Of a DNA stretch of 64,000 nucleotides, positions 1-14,700 are shown one piece after another (position 1 is the first letter of the stretch; the number at the start of each line of letters is the position of its first letter). Both the position numbers and the translations under genes were made by a program. Origin of the DNA: Pilatotrama ljubarskyi. Its lineage: Eukaryota > Basidiomycota > Agaricomycetes > Polyporales > Polyporaceae. The notes under the pieces were generated by a model that searched no databases, was not told the origin of the DNA, and saw only the letters and a program-made list of their open reading frames with translations. The stretch covers positions 249,251 through 313,250 of the forward strand of contig MU277674.1 of assembly GCA_022385805.1 (NCBI GenBank). The letters run 5' to 3'.

Positions 1-539
1 CGAACCTCTTCGGCGGCCCCATCAGCGCCTCGCAAGCAATCAATTGGTACATCTCTCAGGGTGTCGCTCGCGACAAGATCGTCATGGGCATTCCCCTCTA
101 TGGACGCAGTTTCATGAACACGGAAGGTCCCGGGAAGCCGTTCCAGGGCATTGGTCCTGGCAGCTGGGAGCAGGGCGTCTACGACTACCGCGCCCTCCCG
201 CTCCCGGGGTCTTACCTCTTCCAGGACGACAAGCTCGTCGCTAGTTGGTCGTACGACTACCAGAAGAAGGAAATGATAAGCTTCGACAACGAGCAGGTCG
301 GGCGCTGGAAGGGGGACTGGATCAAACGCGAGGGGCTACGAGGCAGCATGTTCTGGGAGTTAAGTGGGGATAAGGGGGCCCCGCGCGAGGGCATGGAAGG
401 TGGTCCGGGGAAGGAGCCGCAGCCCGGGCAGAGCCTGGTTGCTGTCGTCAAGGATGCGATGGGCGAGCTGGACCGCAGTCCGAACTGGCTGCAGTATGAA
501 GGTAGCCGGTATGATAACATGAGGGCGGGGATGCCGTAA
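1..539 (+). CDS. GH18 chitinase, C-terminal fragment (5' end outside window)
   Basis: The reading frame is open from the left edge (first full codon at base 3) to TAA at 537-539, giving about 178 residues of the C-terminal part of a glycoside hydrolase family 18 chitinase. Such enzymes hydrolyse beta-1,4-N-acetylglucosamine bonds in chitin. Visible family motifs are VMGIPLYGRSF (barrel strand 6 region), the GVYDYR segment, SYDYQKKEMISFD and the strand-8 motif GSMFWELSGDKG. The catalytic DxxDxDxE would lie upstream, outside the window. After the barrel only a short tail remains (about 50 residues), with no chitin-binding module. Whether it has a signal peptide cannot be judged. No intron interrupts this last exon. 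Family assignment is firm; secretion or a cell-wall remodelling role is inference. Confidence 0.93.
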   Translation, partial: NLFGGPISASQAINWYISQGVARDKIVMGIPLYGRSFMNTEGPGKPFQGIGPGSWEQGVYDYRALPLPGSYLFQDDKLVASWSYDYQKKEMISFDNEQVGRWKGDWIKREGLRGSMFWELSGDKGAPREGMEGGPGKEPQPGQSLVAVVKDAMGELDRSPNWLQYEGSRYDNMRAGMP

Positions 540-2422
540 GATCCGCGTGGCATGGATGTGGCATATACCAGGTACGAGCTGCTGTGTCAATGAGTGCGCG
601 TCTTCTCTGACATCCAGAGTTGCAGTTTCGTACATATCCGATAGTGGACATTCGCTTCTCGGCAGCGTGTTATGTATTATGGGTGAACTCTCAGCTTAAG
701 CCGCACTTAGGAGACGTAAGGAGTTGCGTATGAGGCTTCGAAGACCCTCTTACTCGGCAGACCCCTCAGCTTCTTCTCCAGCTTTGAGTTCGCATTTACG
801 ACTCCTGACAATTCGGCAGGAGGTCGCATTGTCGGATCGCCATCGGCGTCTATCGGTTTCATTCTTGAACGATTGCCTTTCTTGGAACTGCTCACCAGCC
901 AACAGCAAGTGCGGAACTGTGGAGAGTTGCATTAGGGTGAGCCTGCTACCGCCTGCTCGTCGGAGCCAACTCATAGAGCAGGTATTGCAGTTCGACTGGG
1001 ACTGGGATTGCTTTTCCAACGATTTCGGCCCAGGGTCAGATGCACTCTCCGTGCAGCATTCCCCCGCGCGTACGACAGTCGTAGCGTTGCACTTCGTGAC
1101 GGTCGCACTTCTCAAGCTCTGCAATTTGCTAAGCAAGCATAATGAGGGATTCGCAGCTCCTGCCTCCAAGTCTGGTCGCCTCGTTCCGATGGCAGGTCTC
1201 CGCGAAAATCAAATACAGTCATATGGAGAGTCCTCTCGTCATGTCTGCCTCGCATCGGCTGCCACGGCCGCGCAGAGCTTTTTTTCAAATCCAGCGAAGG
1301 CCCGTCTTCGCTCGCCAACTGTATGGCGTCCGCGGCACGTTGGCGAGCTCGCTCGTTCCTGTGACAGTTGTCTACAACCTCGTGAGACCGCCGCAACGCG
1401 TGTGCTGGGCTCATGCCGCTCTAGGATCGCCTGGGATCGTCTGGGCGCCCTTGATATCTCAATGCGAACCACACAGCGTCGACCCTGACGCTCTCGATGG
1501 CGAGCAACACACGCCCGAGGCACGCTGAGGCGGGGGCTTCTCGGCCCTACCCGAGACGGCGATGCGCGGCGACCACGCCCTCCGTGCACGTTAGGCACGT
1601 GTAAGGCAGAAGCGCGAAGGCGAAGGTTGTCTGCGCACTCTGACCCGTCGAATCCGCAGGCCTTCCACCTACTACCAATCCCCACTAATGCGGTGGCCGT
1701 CGCGATAACCTCGCTCTGCGTGACCTTGGAAACGGCCTTCATGTCGGCATGCAGAATGCCCAATGAAGTAACCGATATGAGGCTGTCGATCTGAAGAAGG
1801 TATGTGGCCCGCGACGATGACGATAATAAGAGTCTAACTCCGTGCGCTGGTATCCTGGTGCGAGTCCCTACCGACCGACAGCCCTGTAGGGTCCAGTCTG
1901 AATCGCAGGTTGTACTCTCAAAGCAGCGGACAGCTCGCTGATTATTGTGAATCGCACGCGTACTATCGCAGTGTGTGGTTGCCATGTGGTTCCCCAAGGG
2001 GGCTAGCGGCGAGGCATGCGAACCGCAGTGAAGGGAGGGATAGAGGAGTCGTGCCACTGCATAATCGATGATTCGAAGGCGGTGAAAGTCACCCAATCGC
2101 CACCTCGCGCCGTTGTAGGTCCACGAACGGGAGGTGATGGGTGCGGCTGCCACGCGGTGATGTTGTACGTTGTACATCCCTGTGGAGATTAGATCTCACT
2201 AATGTAAACAAATCGAGCATCGTACAAAACGGTATAGCTAGATCGCGCACAGGATAACCTATACATGCTGGTACATGAGAGGACACTTCCAAGACATCGT
2301 AACAGGACTGTTTGCCTTTCTCCACAGGATATCGGCACTGAGAACACCGCGAGGGTATGAGCTAAAGCGGGCGCGGCAACTCGTGCTTGGGGCGTTGCGT
2401 CAGGGATCGTAGCGTTCGTGAA
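540..2422. other. Intergenic region, no supported gene
   Basis: This 1.9-kb stretch lies between the chitinase stop and the kinase stop on the opposite strand (convergent 3' ends). It has open frames of up to 312 codons (1239-2177, minus), but they overlap open frames on the other strand, have composition unlike the neighbouring genes and show no family motif. I see no tRNA, repeat or promoter that I would defend. Confidence 0.5.
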
Positions 2423-6190
<3,768 letters not shown>

Positions 6191-7512
6191 TGTCGCAGTG
6201 CTGCTCGTCGTCGACGTCGATGTCGAGCAGAAGCAATCCGCTCTGCCACAAGCCTCGGACCGCGACTGCCCCGATCCGGCAATCAGGTCTGGTGACGGAA
6301 GTCACATGATGTCACATACGTACAAGGGAAACAACGCTTGACCGCGTTTCGTCTCCAACCGCTACTGCATGTTCTTCTGCGGGGCTTATCTGCAAAGGCT
6401 AGAAGTTTGGACCCTTTTGCGTTGTCTTGACTTCTGCAGTGTCCGGGAAATCGATTGCTAAACAGCGCAGACACGCCTCCCCGACACCGGGGCTCTAGAG
6501 ACGCCGATCACAGCTGGCGATGAGTCCGACCCGTTTGCAAGGCCCGGGGTCCCGTGAAGCTGCAACGAGCAACTCTGGCATGGGTGGAAGCTTCTCTGAA
6601 AAGTTTATCTTTATCTACCACTTTCGGTCTTCAGAGGAATTGCTCGCAGCCCGATCGATCTGGCAGATTCAGCCACTTACTTCAACCCGCTTTATTCCTT
6701 CGCGATTGTGGACACTTCTGCATACGCGTACTGAGTTGGGTATCTGCTGACAGTGCCGTGCCATGCGACAGTTTATAGCCAGCTCAGAGACACCGGATCA
6801 GCCTTCGGTCATATATCAAGCGACTGGTCCCGTGCGTCCAAACAAAGACGTCTCGCGCTCGGGCGACTCCCGGCCGTTTAATGAAACAAGGACCTTCGCC
6901 GCCGAGTCGTCGCCACCAGAACGGCGGCCTCTTCCGGAGAAAACTGCTACCCCGAGCCCTCTTGGCCGCGGATAGACTGGAATACGCCGAATGGCATGGT
7001 CCACGAACTGCATGATGCACGGCAGGGAGACACGAGGCAGTTTGATACGCTGTGCTGCTACCCATAGGCCATGCACAGGACGTCTCCTAGTCTCTGACGC
7101 ACGCAAACGCGCGTCCCAGCTTGCTTCGATCTTTCGGCTGGAGAGCAAATACTCCTCGTACCTCGCACCTTCGCGCCCTCCCAGCCCTCTGTCCTTGACG
7201 TCGGCCTCCTTTTAGCAGGACTCTGTCGCTCTCTAGGCACGCCTTGCCCAGTACCCAGCTCCGCCTCGTGTTCTTTGCGACGTCACTTCTCCTGGCTGGT
7301 GGGTCGAGGTGCATGCCTCACCCTCAACGATAGCCGGGGCTTGTGCGTCTTCACTCCCTGTCCGGCCTGCGTGGTGTTCTACTGGCGCAATCCAGTTGAC
7401 ACACTCTCAGGCAATTCTGCCATGCGGTGGCCGCATCGCCCACTTCGACGGTACAAATTGAGGGCCCAGAGGACCTTCCGACGATCCCAACAACTCCCGC
7501 CTCACATATTCC
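6191..7512. promoter_or_regulatory. Divergent intergenic region between kinase and homeodomain gene
   Basis: The region of 1.3 kb separates two start codons facing away from each other, so it must contain both promoters and 5' leaders. A 7-fold AAC run (7599-7619) just to the right is inside the homeodomain coding sequence. I see no obvious TATA box and no gene; short open frames on both strands have no recognisable motif. Confidence 0.5.
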
Positions 7513-8968
7513 ATGTCGAATCAACAACACCCGGACGACCATTTTCATTACGGCTGTTTCCCGCGTCCCAACCGAAGAGGCACCCCGACAGGTGGAAACA
7601 ACAACAACAATAACAACGGCTCGCGTCGCGGACTATTTCATCTCGGTGGGCGACCCGTGCTGCCTCCTCTCTTTGCACCGTTTCGAACCTCACGCTCTCC
7701 AGGTCTGTTCTCTTCCAGCATACCTTATACTGTATGAATGAGCTCAACCATCTATATGTAATGCAGTTCCTGACCCTGCTCATCAATTTCCCCAGCAAGA
7801 TCCTCTACAACCTCGAACCGACCCCAACATAGCGCCCTACGGACAATCCGGTTGGCCCGTCAATCAAGGTACATACGCCGTTCTCTTCTTGCGTTCACGT
7901 ACTCATGACGTCCACCTCCGTCGCGGTGTCATAAGCACCAGTCCACCAGCAGGGCGTGCCGTTCTCATCAGATCCCCGATACCAAACCCAAACCTCTTAC
8001 GGCTCATATCCATCTCGCTCATCGCCGAGCATGATCGGGCACCCTCAAGACCGTACATTACCCCCGCTTAATCCTCAATCGCAGATGCATCCCTCCATCC
8101 CAATGGCGACAGCAAGCCAAGTCCGCTCACCCACTGGTGGCTATCCCGCCTACAACCCCTTCCCCCAACAGCATCCGCAACACAATCCCTATAGCTATCC
8201 TACCGCCCCAGATCCTAGGCATCTTCCCCCGTCTATTCCTGCCATGCCTCCTTTCGACACGACGCCAGGGCTGACGCAGAGACGGGGGTCGTTGGTAGAT
8301 AGGTCGGGACCAATGCGCCCCGCTATCGGGCATAGCGCTTCACCCTACCCGCGTGTACCCTCCGTCGTTCAACCAGCATCCTACGCTCCCGAACCACAGG
8401 CCGAGCCCGTGAAGAAGAAGCGCAAGCGTGCCGATGCTGAACAACTGAAGGTCCTCAACGAGACCTACAACCGTACCGCGTTCCCCTCTACGGAAGAACG
8501 CATCGAGTTGGCGAAGAAGTTGGGGATGTCGGCACGGAGTGTGCAGATATGGTGCGTCCCCTCCCTGTTTTACGTTCCCTATGCTCTAACTGACTGATCT
8601 CTGATCCTTCTGGACGCTGTCGGCATGGCAGGTTCCAGAATAAGCGACAAGCAATGCGCCAAAGCTCGCGGCAGGCCGCAGCAAGTGCGCCGCCCACGAC
8701 GAGCCAGCCGTACCCGACGGGCTCACACGCGCCGGCATCCGCCTCCTTGCCGCCACCGGGAGGGTTCGTGGGCCATCCGCCGTCCCTTATGGGACCTTCG
8801 AGCATCAGTCAGGCTGGCTACAGCACGCCGCGTCCACCCAGTGACATGGGGGGCATGCATCATGGTCCCGGCCGCCTAAACCCATCCCCCAGCCCGTCTT
8901 CCCATAGGAGAAGCCATGAGGAGGAACAACACAGACATGGCCGCTTCTCCCCCCGCCCCGGGTTCTAA
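7513..8968 (+). CDS. Homeodomain transcription factor
   Basis: Four exons, 7513-7702, 7767-7868, 7936-8551 and 8632-8968, join in frame to 414 residues. The N-terminal half is Asn/Gly, then Pro/Gln/Ser-rich. The homeodomain starts at the basic KKKRKR stretch (codon positions around 8410) and runs through EQLKVLNETYNRTAFPSTEE, the turn LAKKLGMSARSVQIW and recognition helix WFQNKRQ. The third intron (8552-8631) splits the Trp codon of WFQNKR, a common place for fungal homeobox introns. The C-terminus is Pro/Ser/His-rich and disordered. It should act as a sequence-specific nuclear DNA-binding protein. It has no mating-type HD1/HD2 partner nearby and is of the typical, not TALE, class. Agaricomycetes have a few such regulators of fruiting, but I cannot say which one this is. 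Confidence 0.93.
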
Positions 8969-10500
8969 TCGCGGCCTCATCGCACCTCGCGCTTGCGTAC
9001 CGGCCCAGGATACCGTACTCTCGACACAGTCGCAGACCACGTCATCTCTCTCGTGCACGTCCAACCGCACGCGCCGCACCATCACTCGTTTGGCAAGCAT
9101 CCGACCGTCGCCCCGTTATTTACTGGCCGTTGTTTAACGTAAGTATCGCAGCGCAGTGACATTCTCTCCTTAGGACCTTGCTCTGTTACGTTCCCCGCTC
9201 GTTATCGCCCCCCATCGCCGCGGTTCTCACCCACCGTCATTGCATCGCATCTATCTCGCCGATCACGTCCCCGCACTCCGTCCTCTCCCACACCCTCCAT
9301 CCCGCGCACGTACGTCGTCTTCTGTGTGATTACACTATTATGTATACTGCCGCTGCGTCCTGACTTATCACCTATATCATTACCTCAAAGTACCCTACGT
9401 ACTCTCCCTATTCCTCCACCTCCCTAGTAGCTTCTCGTTCATTCTATTTGCGGCGTTTCCTAGTTTATTACTTCAGTATGGTGTGTTTAATATGGTTCCT
9501 TCCAATCGCATTCTTGGGTTGTCGTCTCTCTGCATACCTTGGCTGTCTCGTCCGTACCGTGACTCGTCTCCATAGCCAGTCCGCAATTTCAAGTGCTCCC
9601 ACTACGGACCGTACTCCTGCCTCGACTCCTGTTCCGTCTGCACATCCGATCATCATCTACCGTAAGTATCACGGACCTGCCGCCTGCGCGCTGGCTGAAC
9701 GATCCCGCCGCGGGCAGAGCGGGGCACGAGTGTCTGCGCCCACACCCTCGGTAACCTGTGTCAGGACGCCATCGAAGTCTATCGCCGCGCTGAGCGAATC
9801 TGGGCTCGGATCTGCGCGTCCTCGCTTAGTGCCTTACCCCACATGCTCGACGGCGTTGACAGCGGGAGCAATCAGAACTTCGAACGAAGGCCCGGGGAAC
9901 ACAGAGGAACACAGGTGAGAGGCCTCAGACGCTTCCGCGCCGCTCGGTAAGTAGCCTGAGATACTGTACAGTGTTCTGACCACGGGTCAGGGCACGCGGG
10001 CACGTCACGGAGAGGCAGGTTCGGCTGGTCGTCCGTGCTTCTGTGACGAGTGCACACTCGGCTCATCCTGTACGTACTTGTCTTCTCGCGCGGCGATCCG
10101 TTACATTCAGTCTGAATAATCCAACGGCAGGCCTCAGCGCTCCGGCGCACTCGTAACGTGAACAATAATCGTTGTATTCCTGTACAATCGTCGAGACTTG
10201 TGCGGGCTAGCAGCACCGATACATAGCATGTAGGTCACACGTAGGAAGAGCGATCAGCAATAATGCTAACAGACGCCGCGCGAGGACTCTATCCTCGACG
10301 CGGTACGAGCGGAGCGTGGAGGGAAGTCAACCCATCCATCGATTGAGATCCCGTCGACCAGTGCTTCTCGAAAGCATATCGAGATCCCAAGATAGCCAAG
10401 AGCCTGCAATGAACATACGCTGGTCAGCTGGACTGCAATAGCCCACTTGATATCTCAACGCAGGCGCAGAAAGGATACTTACGCATAGAAGAAAGAGAAA
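8969..10500. other. Intergenic region (convergent 3' ends), no supported gene
   Basis: The 1.5 kb lies between the homeodomain stop and the LPMO stop. The left part is T/C-rich and probably 3' untranslated. A 156-codon plus frame (9448-9918) begins hydrophobic but has no motif and no convincing splice partners. I see no repeat or RNA gene. Confidence 0.45.
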
Positions 10501-11829
10501 TCAATGGTGGCGCTTGGCGTGGTGAGAGACATGGCGCTTGACCATGCCGCGGCGGCTGCGCTTGGTTGAGCACCTTCCAGTCGAGGAGGGCGCCGATGCG
10601 GAAACGACCGACGACGCGTGAGACGCAGAAGATGCGCGGGAGGCGGCAGACGAGGCCGAGGCGTGTGCGGACGTGGCCGCAGACGTGTGGACCTGCGTCG
10701 AGGACGCCACGTGGGACGCCGCCGAAGAGGACGAGGGAGCGGAGTCGGAGTCGTTAGAGCCGCTGCTCGAGCCCGAGAAGGCGACAGCTGGGCCAGGTAC
10801 ATTGAAGCTCTTGAAGCTGTCCGACCAGATATCGGGCCACTTGACGTTGTTGTACAGACCCGGCAGGGATACCAGAGAAGAGCCAGACGGCACTTGGCTC
10901 CCACCACCGGTAACCTTCACTTGACTGGACGTGGTTGTTAACTCGGGAAATTCCAGGCTCAGATGAGAGAACGCACGCGCAACCAGGGTAGTACTGGGGC
11001 TGACCGACGGAGTGAAGCGCAACACTACAACAACTTTAGCTTAAATCCACGGAGCCTCGGGAGAAGTGCGTACATCTCGTGACGGACAAGCTGCGAAAGT
11101 CAAGTCAGTCTCCATGCATTCTTTTTCCCTTTCGCTTATGATGTACTCACGTATTCGCCGGCCTTCAGTTCCTTGGGCACAGTGCTTGTCCACTGGTTGC
11201 CGTTCTCAATGAGCTGAGTAGCAGCCCACTTGCCGTTAGAGTAGCCAGCAGCGTCAATCTTGAACCATTTGGCATCGGGAGCCTTGAGACTGGAGCAGTC
11301 GCCGTTGCAAGAAGCCATGTACGTGGAAACCGGACCCTGATGGTCAGCGGGCCACTAGAGGATTTCCAGGGATGTCAGACATGGAGGCAACAGCACGGGT
11401 CGCGCAACATACGTTAGTCCACTCGAAGGTGATCGGACTCCCAGCTTCAACGGTACCGTAGGCCTTCACGCCAGACTCGCCACCCTGGTTGCAGGCGATG
11501 TCGGGGGAAGTGGCGTCAGTGACTGTAGTGGGGAGTTCAGGTCTATACACGGCGCGCATGACTTCGACTGTAGCTCAGACGTACTAGGGGCGTCGCTAGG
11601 GATCTTGCGCTCGATCCGAGAAGGTACAGGGCTCTCGTAGCTGTGATGACGTATCTGAATACCATAGTGTGTATGTGAAGCCGGAGGTAGCTTACGGATC
11701 GGTGAACGGGAGCCATCCGGAGTAAGTCTGGCCGCCCATCTGGTACGACTTCACGTAGCCGTGAGCGTTTACGACGGTGGGCGCGACAAGCGCAAGCGCA
11801 AGAGCAGCGAAACGAATGGAGGAGAACAT
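10501..11829 (-). CDS. Secreted AA9 lytic polysaccharide monooxygenase (former GH61)
   Basis: Seven exons (11696-11829, 11585-11640, 11413-11522, 11151-11354, 11074-11090, 10977-11024, 10501-10924) give 330 residues. A 22-residue signal peptide ends ...VVNA, exposing His23 as the mature N-terminus (HGYVKSYQM), the first arm of the copper histidine brace. His105 (WPADHQGP) is the second. RHEIVALHS and QPQYYPGC carry the conserved His, Gln and axial Tyr. DPYESPVPSRIERKIP, TDATSPDIACN and GLYNNVKWPDIW are AA9 signatures. The enzyme oxidatively cleaves cellulose or related glucans outside the cell. No CBM1 is present. Instead an approximately 70-residue Ser/Ala/Thr-rich tail ends in a basic His/Arg/Lys cluster (VKRHVSHHAKRHH). 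The fifth exon is only 17 nt. Other frames through 11530-11559 are intronic. Family call is firm; substrate and regioselectivity cannot be read from sequence. Confidence 0.95.
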
Positions 11830-12565
11830 GTCGGCGTCGGAGAGCTAGTCAAACGAAAGACGAGTCGTAAGGACAGAAGGGAGGATACGCCGACAAGCCG
11901 TGAGGAAGGACAGGGAGGGTTGAGAGAGAGGAGGTCCCGGAGGGCGGGCGGGGCGGGAGGAGGGGGAAGAGAAGGTTGACGCGGGTGGTCGTCCTGGAGA
12001 GAGCGGGGATGGGCGACGGAGGCTTTTTCAACCCGCCTCGTTCGGACTTCCAATCGCGATCAGCATCGTTCTTCAAGGCCCCGAGGGCGGTGCTCTCGGT
12101 TAGCAGGCGTCTGATCCCGCCTCGCAAATACAGCGCGCACAATTATCCAAGGACATCTATTTGTGCGTGGTATGTCTTCGTATGCAGCCTATGCGTGTCG
12201 GCTAAACATATGAGAGCTGTAGACGGACGGCGAGAACACCCGCGGTAGTGTTGTACTCCGGTCGATGCAGCAACTCAGAGTCGGTGGCGGCGCACACGCG
12301 GCATGGTGAACCCGAACAGCCTGAATCAGAGGCGTTTTATGTTGCCTTCATCGCGTGCTGAGATGGATGCTGCACCGACACGCGATGGAGCTGAGCAATG
12401 CATCGACGTTGAGGGTACTGCTGGTAGCAAACAAAGAGACACATCGGGTTACAAGGCTAGGGATACAGTCCAGTCTACACACAAGTCCAAGGGTAAACGA
12501 GCGAAAGTGGAACGAAAGCAACAGTCAAGTTTGAACAAGAGTGATCGATCGATCGAGGAGCGCAT
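11830..12565. promoter_or_regulatory. Upstream region of the AA9 gene
   Basis: About 110-140 bp upstream of the AA9 ATG lies a G-rich run on the plus strand (11942-11966; C-rich on the coding strand) containing GCGGGG. This matches the SYGGRG consensus of the fungal carbon catabolite repressor Cre1. The rest, toward the membrane-protein stop at 12566, holds only short meaningless frames and a GATC repeat at 12543-12555. Cre1 control is inference from motif and gene type. Confidence 0.4.
11942..11966 (+). promoter_or_regulatory. G-rich tract with Cre1-like site upstream of AA9
   Basis: Runs of three to five G separated by single bases, including GCGGGG, 113-137 bp before the AA9 start. Matches SYGGRG on the plus strand and may also fold as a G-quadruplex. 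Confidence 0.4.
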
Positions 12566-13847
12566 CTAGGGCAAGTGCTCGACCGACCCCGATGGTGTGG
12601 GTCGCCTTGGTGATCGTACAGGTAGAGTCGGGACCGCTCGTGCCGCCATCCACTCCGAACTGGTCGAAGGCGCATCATCGGCCATGGCCGTGCTCTCCTC
12701 GGTCTCCTTGCGCCGCGGAAGTACATTCAGAGGTGTAATGGGGATTTCTCTGCTGGCCGGGGCGCGAGCGGCCTCGTGCAGCAAGAGAATCATGGACAGG
12801 GATGATACCGAGCTTGGTCTCCTCGGAGCTGCAGGTGACGGCGGCAGAGCATTGTTTTCTCTCGACGGCAGCCACAGCACCTGGGGAGGCGCGTTGGGGT
12901 TAGAATTCGCACGGGCACGGAACCGCGGGGATTGGGGAGACAAGGTGGAAGTAGGGGAGATAGTTGGAGTAGAAGGAACGTCAGGACGACTGGGTCGCCG
13001 ACCAGCAGTAGCTTCGCGGACAGCTGGTAGTGCTGAGCTCCTTGGAGCCGCGGAGGACCGGGCTACACGCTTCTCACCAGCAGCCCGCACGACTTCTGAG
13101 ACGACGACGGGTGCTGGGGCTTCGGGAAGATGGGACATCCATGCAGACGCGCCTGCAGGGGGGCCAGGATCGAGCGCGAACGGCTGCGTGCGTAACAGCT
13201 GCTCGTGGTGGTCCAATGGTGCGGACGCCGAGGAGTATACACTCGCCGTTTCCGCAAGGGAATTTGAGCGTGTGAGCCCTGCTTTGTCTGACGACACGAG
13301 CATCGCGCTCCGTCGCAACGCCTGCACACGACCCTTGGCTTTGGGGTACCTCGGCACGCCCTCAAGCTCCGTGATGTCCTGCGGGCGCAGGACGTACGTT
13401 GAGAGGCGAGCGCCGTCAGCGGAGCTCCGCGACGAGCCGCGCGACTGCCGCATTGGCGAGGTCCATCCAGGCTGTTGCTGCAGGGCCTGGAGGAGCTCGA
13501 AGTACGACTTGCATTCGTCTCCTCCGTCAGCGCTGGCCTTCGTCGGGAAGGTCGCGGAGGCGGCACCGGGCCCGGCGGCAATAGTGACGCTGTTCTCGTA
13601 CTTCTCGCAGTCGAGAGGCGCCGACACGCGTCGCCTCTGCGTCATACGCCCATGGCGGTTCCTGAGTGCGCACCATGACAGCGCGAGGATGATGTTGAAC
13701 AGAACAGCGACCACGACTATGCCAGCAATAAGCGGCGGGTCAAGTACCACGCCTCGTTTCGCAAGCCTCTGTGTACGGTTGTGAGTCTATATACCGGACA
13801 CTGCAGGCAATCGTACGGCTTACATGCGTGCTTCCTACGGTTGGCAT
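12566..13847 (-). CDS. Single-pass membrane protein, unknown function
   Basis: Exon 1 (13824-13847, only eight codons from ATG at 13847) splices over a clean GT-AG intron to exon 2 (13768 down to TAG at 12566-12568), giving 408 residues. Residues about 19-42 form one hydrophobic helix (LIAGIVVVAVLFNIILALSW) followed by basic RNRHGRMTQRRR, which predicts a signal anchor with the long tail in the cytosol. The tail is Ser/Pro/Arg-rich with no domain. It contains an acidic-aromatic patch (CKSYFELLQALQQQPGW) and several possible phospho-sites. No signal peptide or extracellular domain precedes the helix. I recognise no family. Without exon 1 the long frame has no ATG, which supports the model. An equally long frame on the plus strand (12597-13784) is a shadow. 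Confidence 0.65.
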
Positions 13848-14700
13848 ACTGAACAGGGAGCGCACGGGACAACCGTTCGTCCTGAACGATACAGTGGTCG
13901 GCTTTGGCTCGAGGGGGACGCAGAGGGGTCGCGCGCAGCCATGCCAGAAGAACTTCTCATATACCTAGAGGATATCAGCAGAAGCCGACCTATCCACGAG
14001 AAGAGCCTCGAGCAACGAACGGTTGCGCTCGGATAGCATGTGGTTGCTTGGGTACATGACAGAGCAATGTTGATGGTTGGAGTTAGGAGGGGGCTCGCTA
14101 CTTCGCCCTCGCCGAGGCTATGTGCGCGGCTACCATATGGCATCATGCGCCAGTAACGCATTCCACGAGGTTTGCGCGCAGATAACGGGCGTTAGCCATC
14201 GCGTTCAAAGTGTTGCCGTCGTCTGAGCACGCATCAACAGCGTTGCGACTCCGAGCACGTACAGCGATGGACGAAGCGGTGGGCGTCGGGACAGGTACGC
14301 TCTGGTCGCGGTCAAGGTTTCTTGCGGAGTTTCCTCAATAACACTCCGATAACCCATACCTGTAAGGTGTTATCAAATTCCCGGCAAAATCCCGCCCATC
14401 CCAAATCGGGAACGAACACTGGCCGATCCAAAATTTCCGACTTTTTTCGTTCTTTACAACCTCCTCCCACCCCGGACTCGCGCCTTCCCACCAGCGAGGT
14501 CTCCAGGACGGTCGCCATCTACTTTCTGGGCTCTCGTCTCGTCTACTTCTGCCTAGAATCACCCGGAATCTCTCGCCAGGGCAATAACATACCATCTAGG
14601 GCTCGCTGCACTCTACCAGACACCCCAGTAATCCCATCGGCTCCCATAGACTTTCTGCTGCTCTCCGGAATCCGCATTTGTATCACTTGTATCTGCAAGA
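13848..14700. promoter_or_regulatory. Divergent intergenic region
   Basis: The 850 bp between two divergent start codons must hold the promoters of the membrane-protein gene (minus) and the ABC ATPase gene (plus). The last 300 bases before 14700 are pyrimidine-rich, typical of strongly expressed fungal genes such as translation factors. No gene is seen. Confidence 0.45.

Noticed and set aside
1239..2177. 312-codon minus frame
   Set aside because: No motif, Arg/His/Ser-rich composition typical of non-coding GC-rich DNA, overlapped by other frames.
11344..11559. Reading the AA9 N-terminal region as MRAVYRPELP...
   Set aside because: That segment is an intron; the exon at 11585-11640 gives the conserved DPYESPVPSRIERKIP sequence with correct phases.
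12597..13784. 395-codon open frame on the plus strand
   Set aside because: Exact antisense of the membrane-protein gene; no domain, odd composition, and the minus strand has a membrane helix and a proper first exon.
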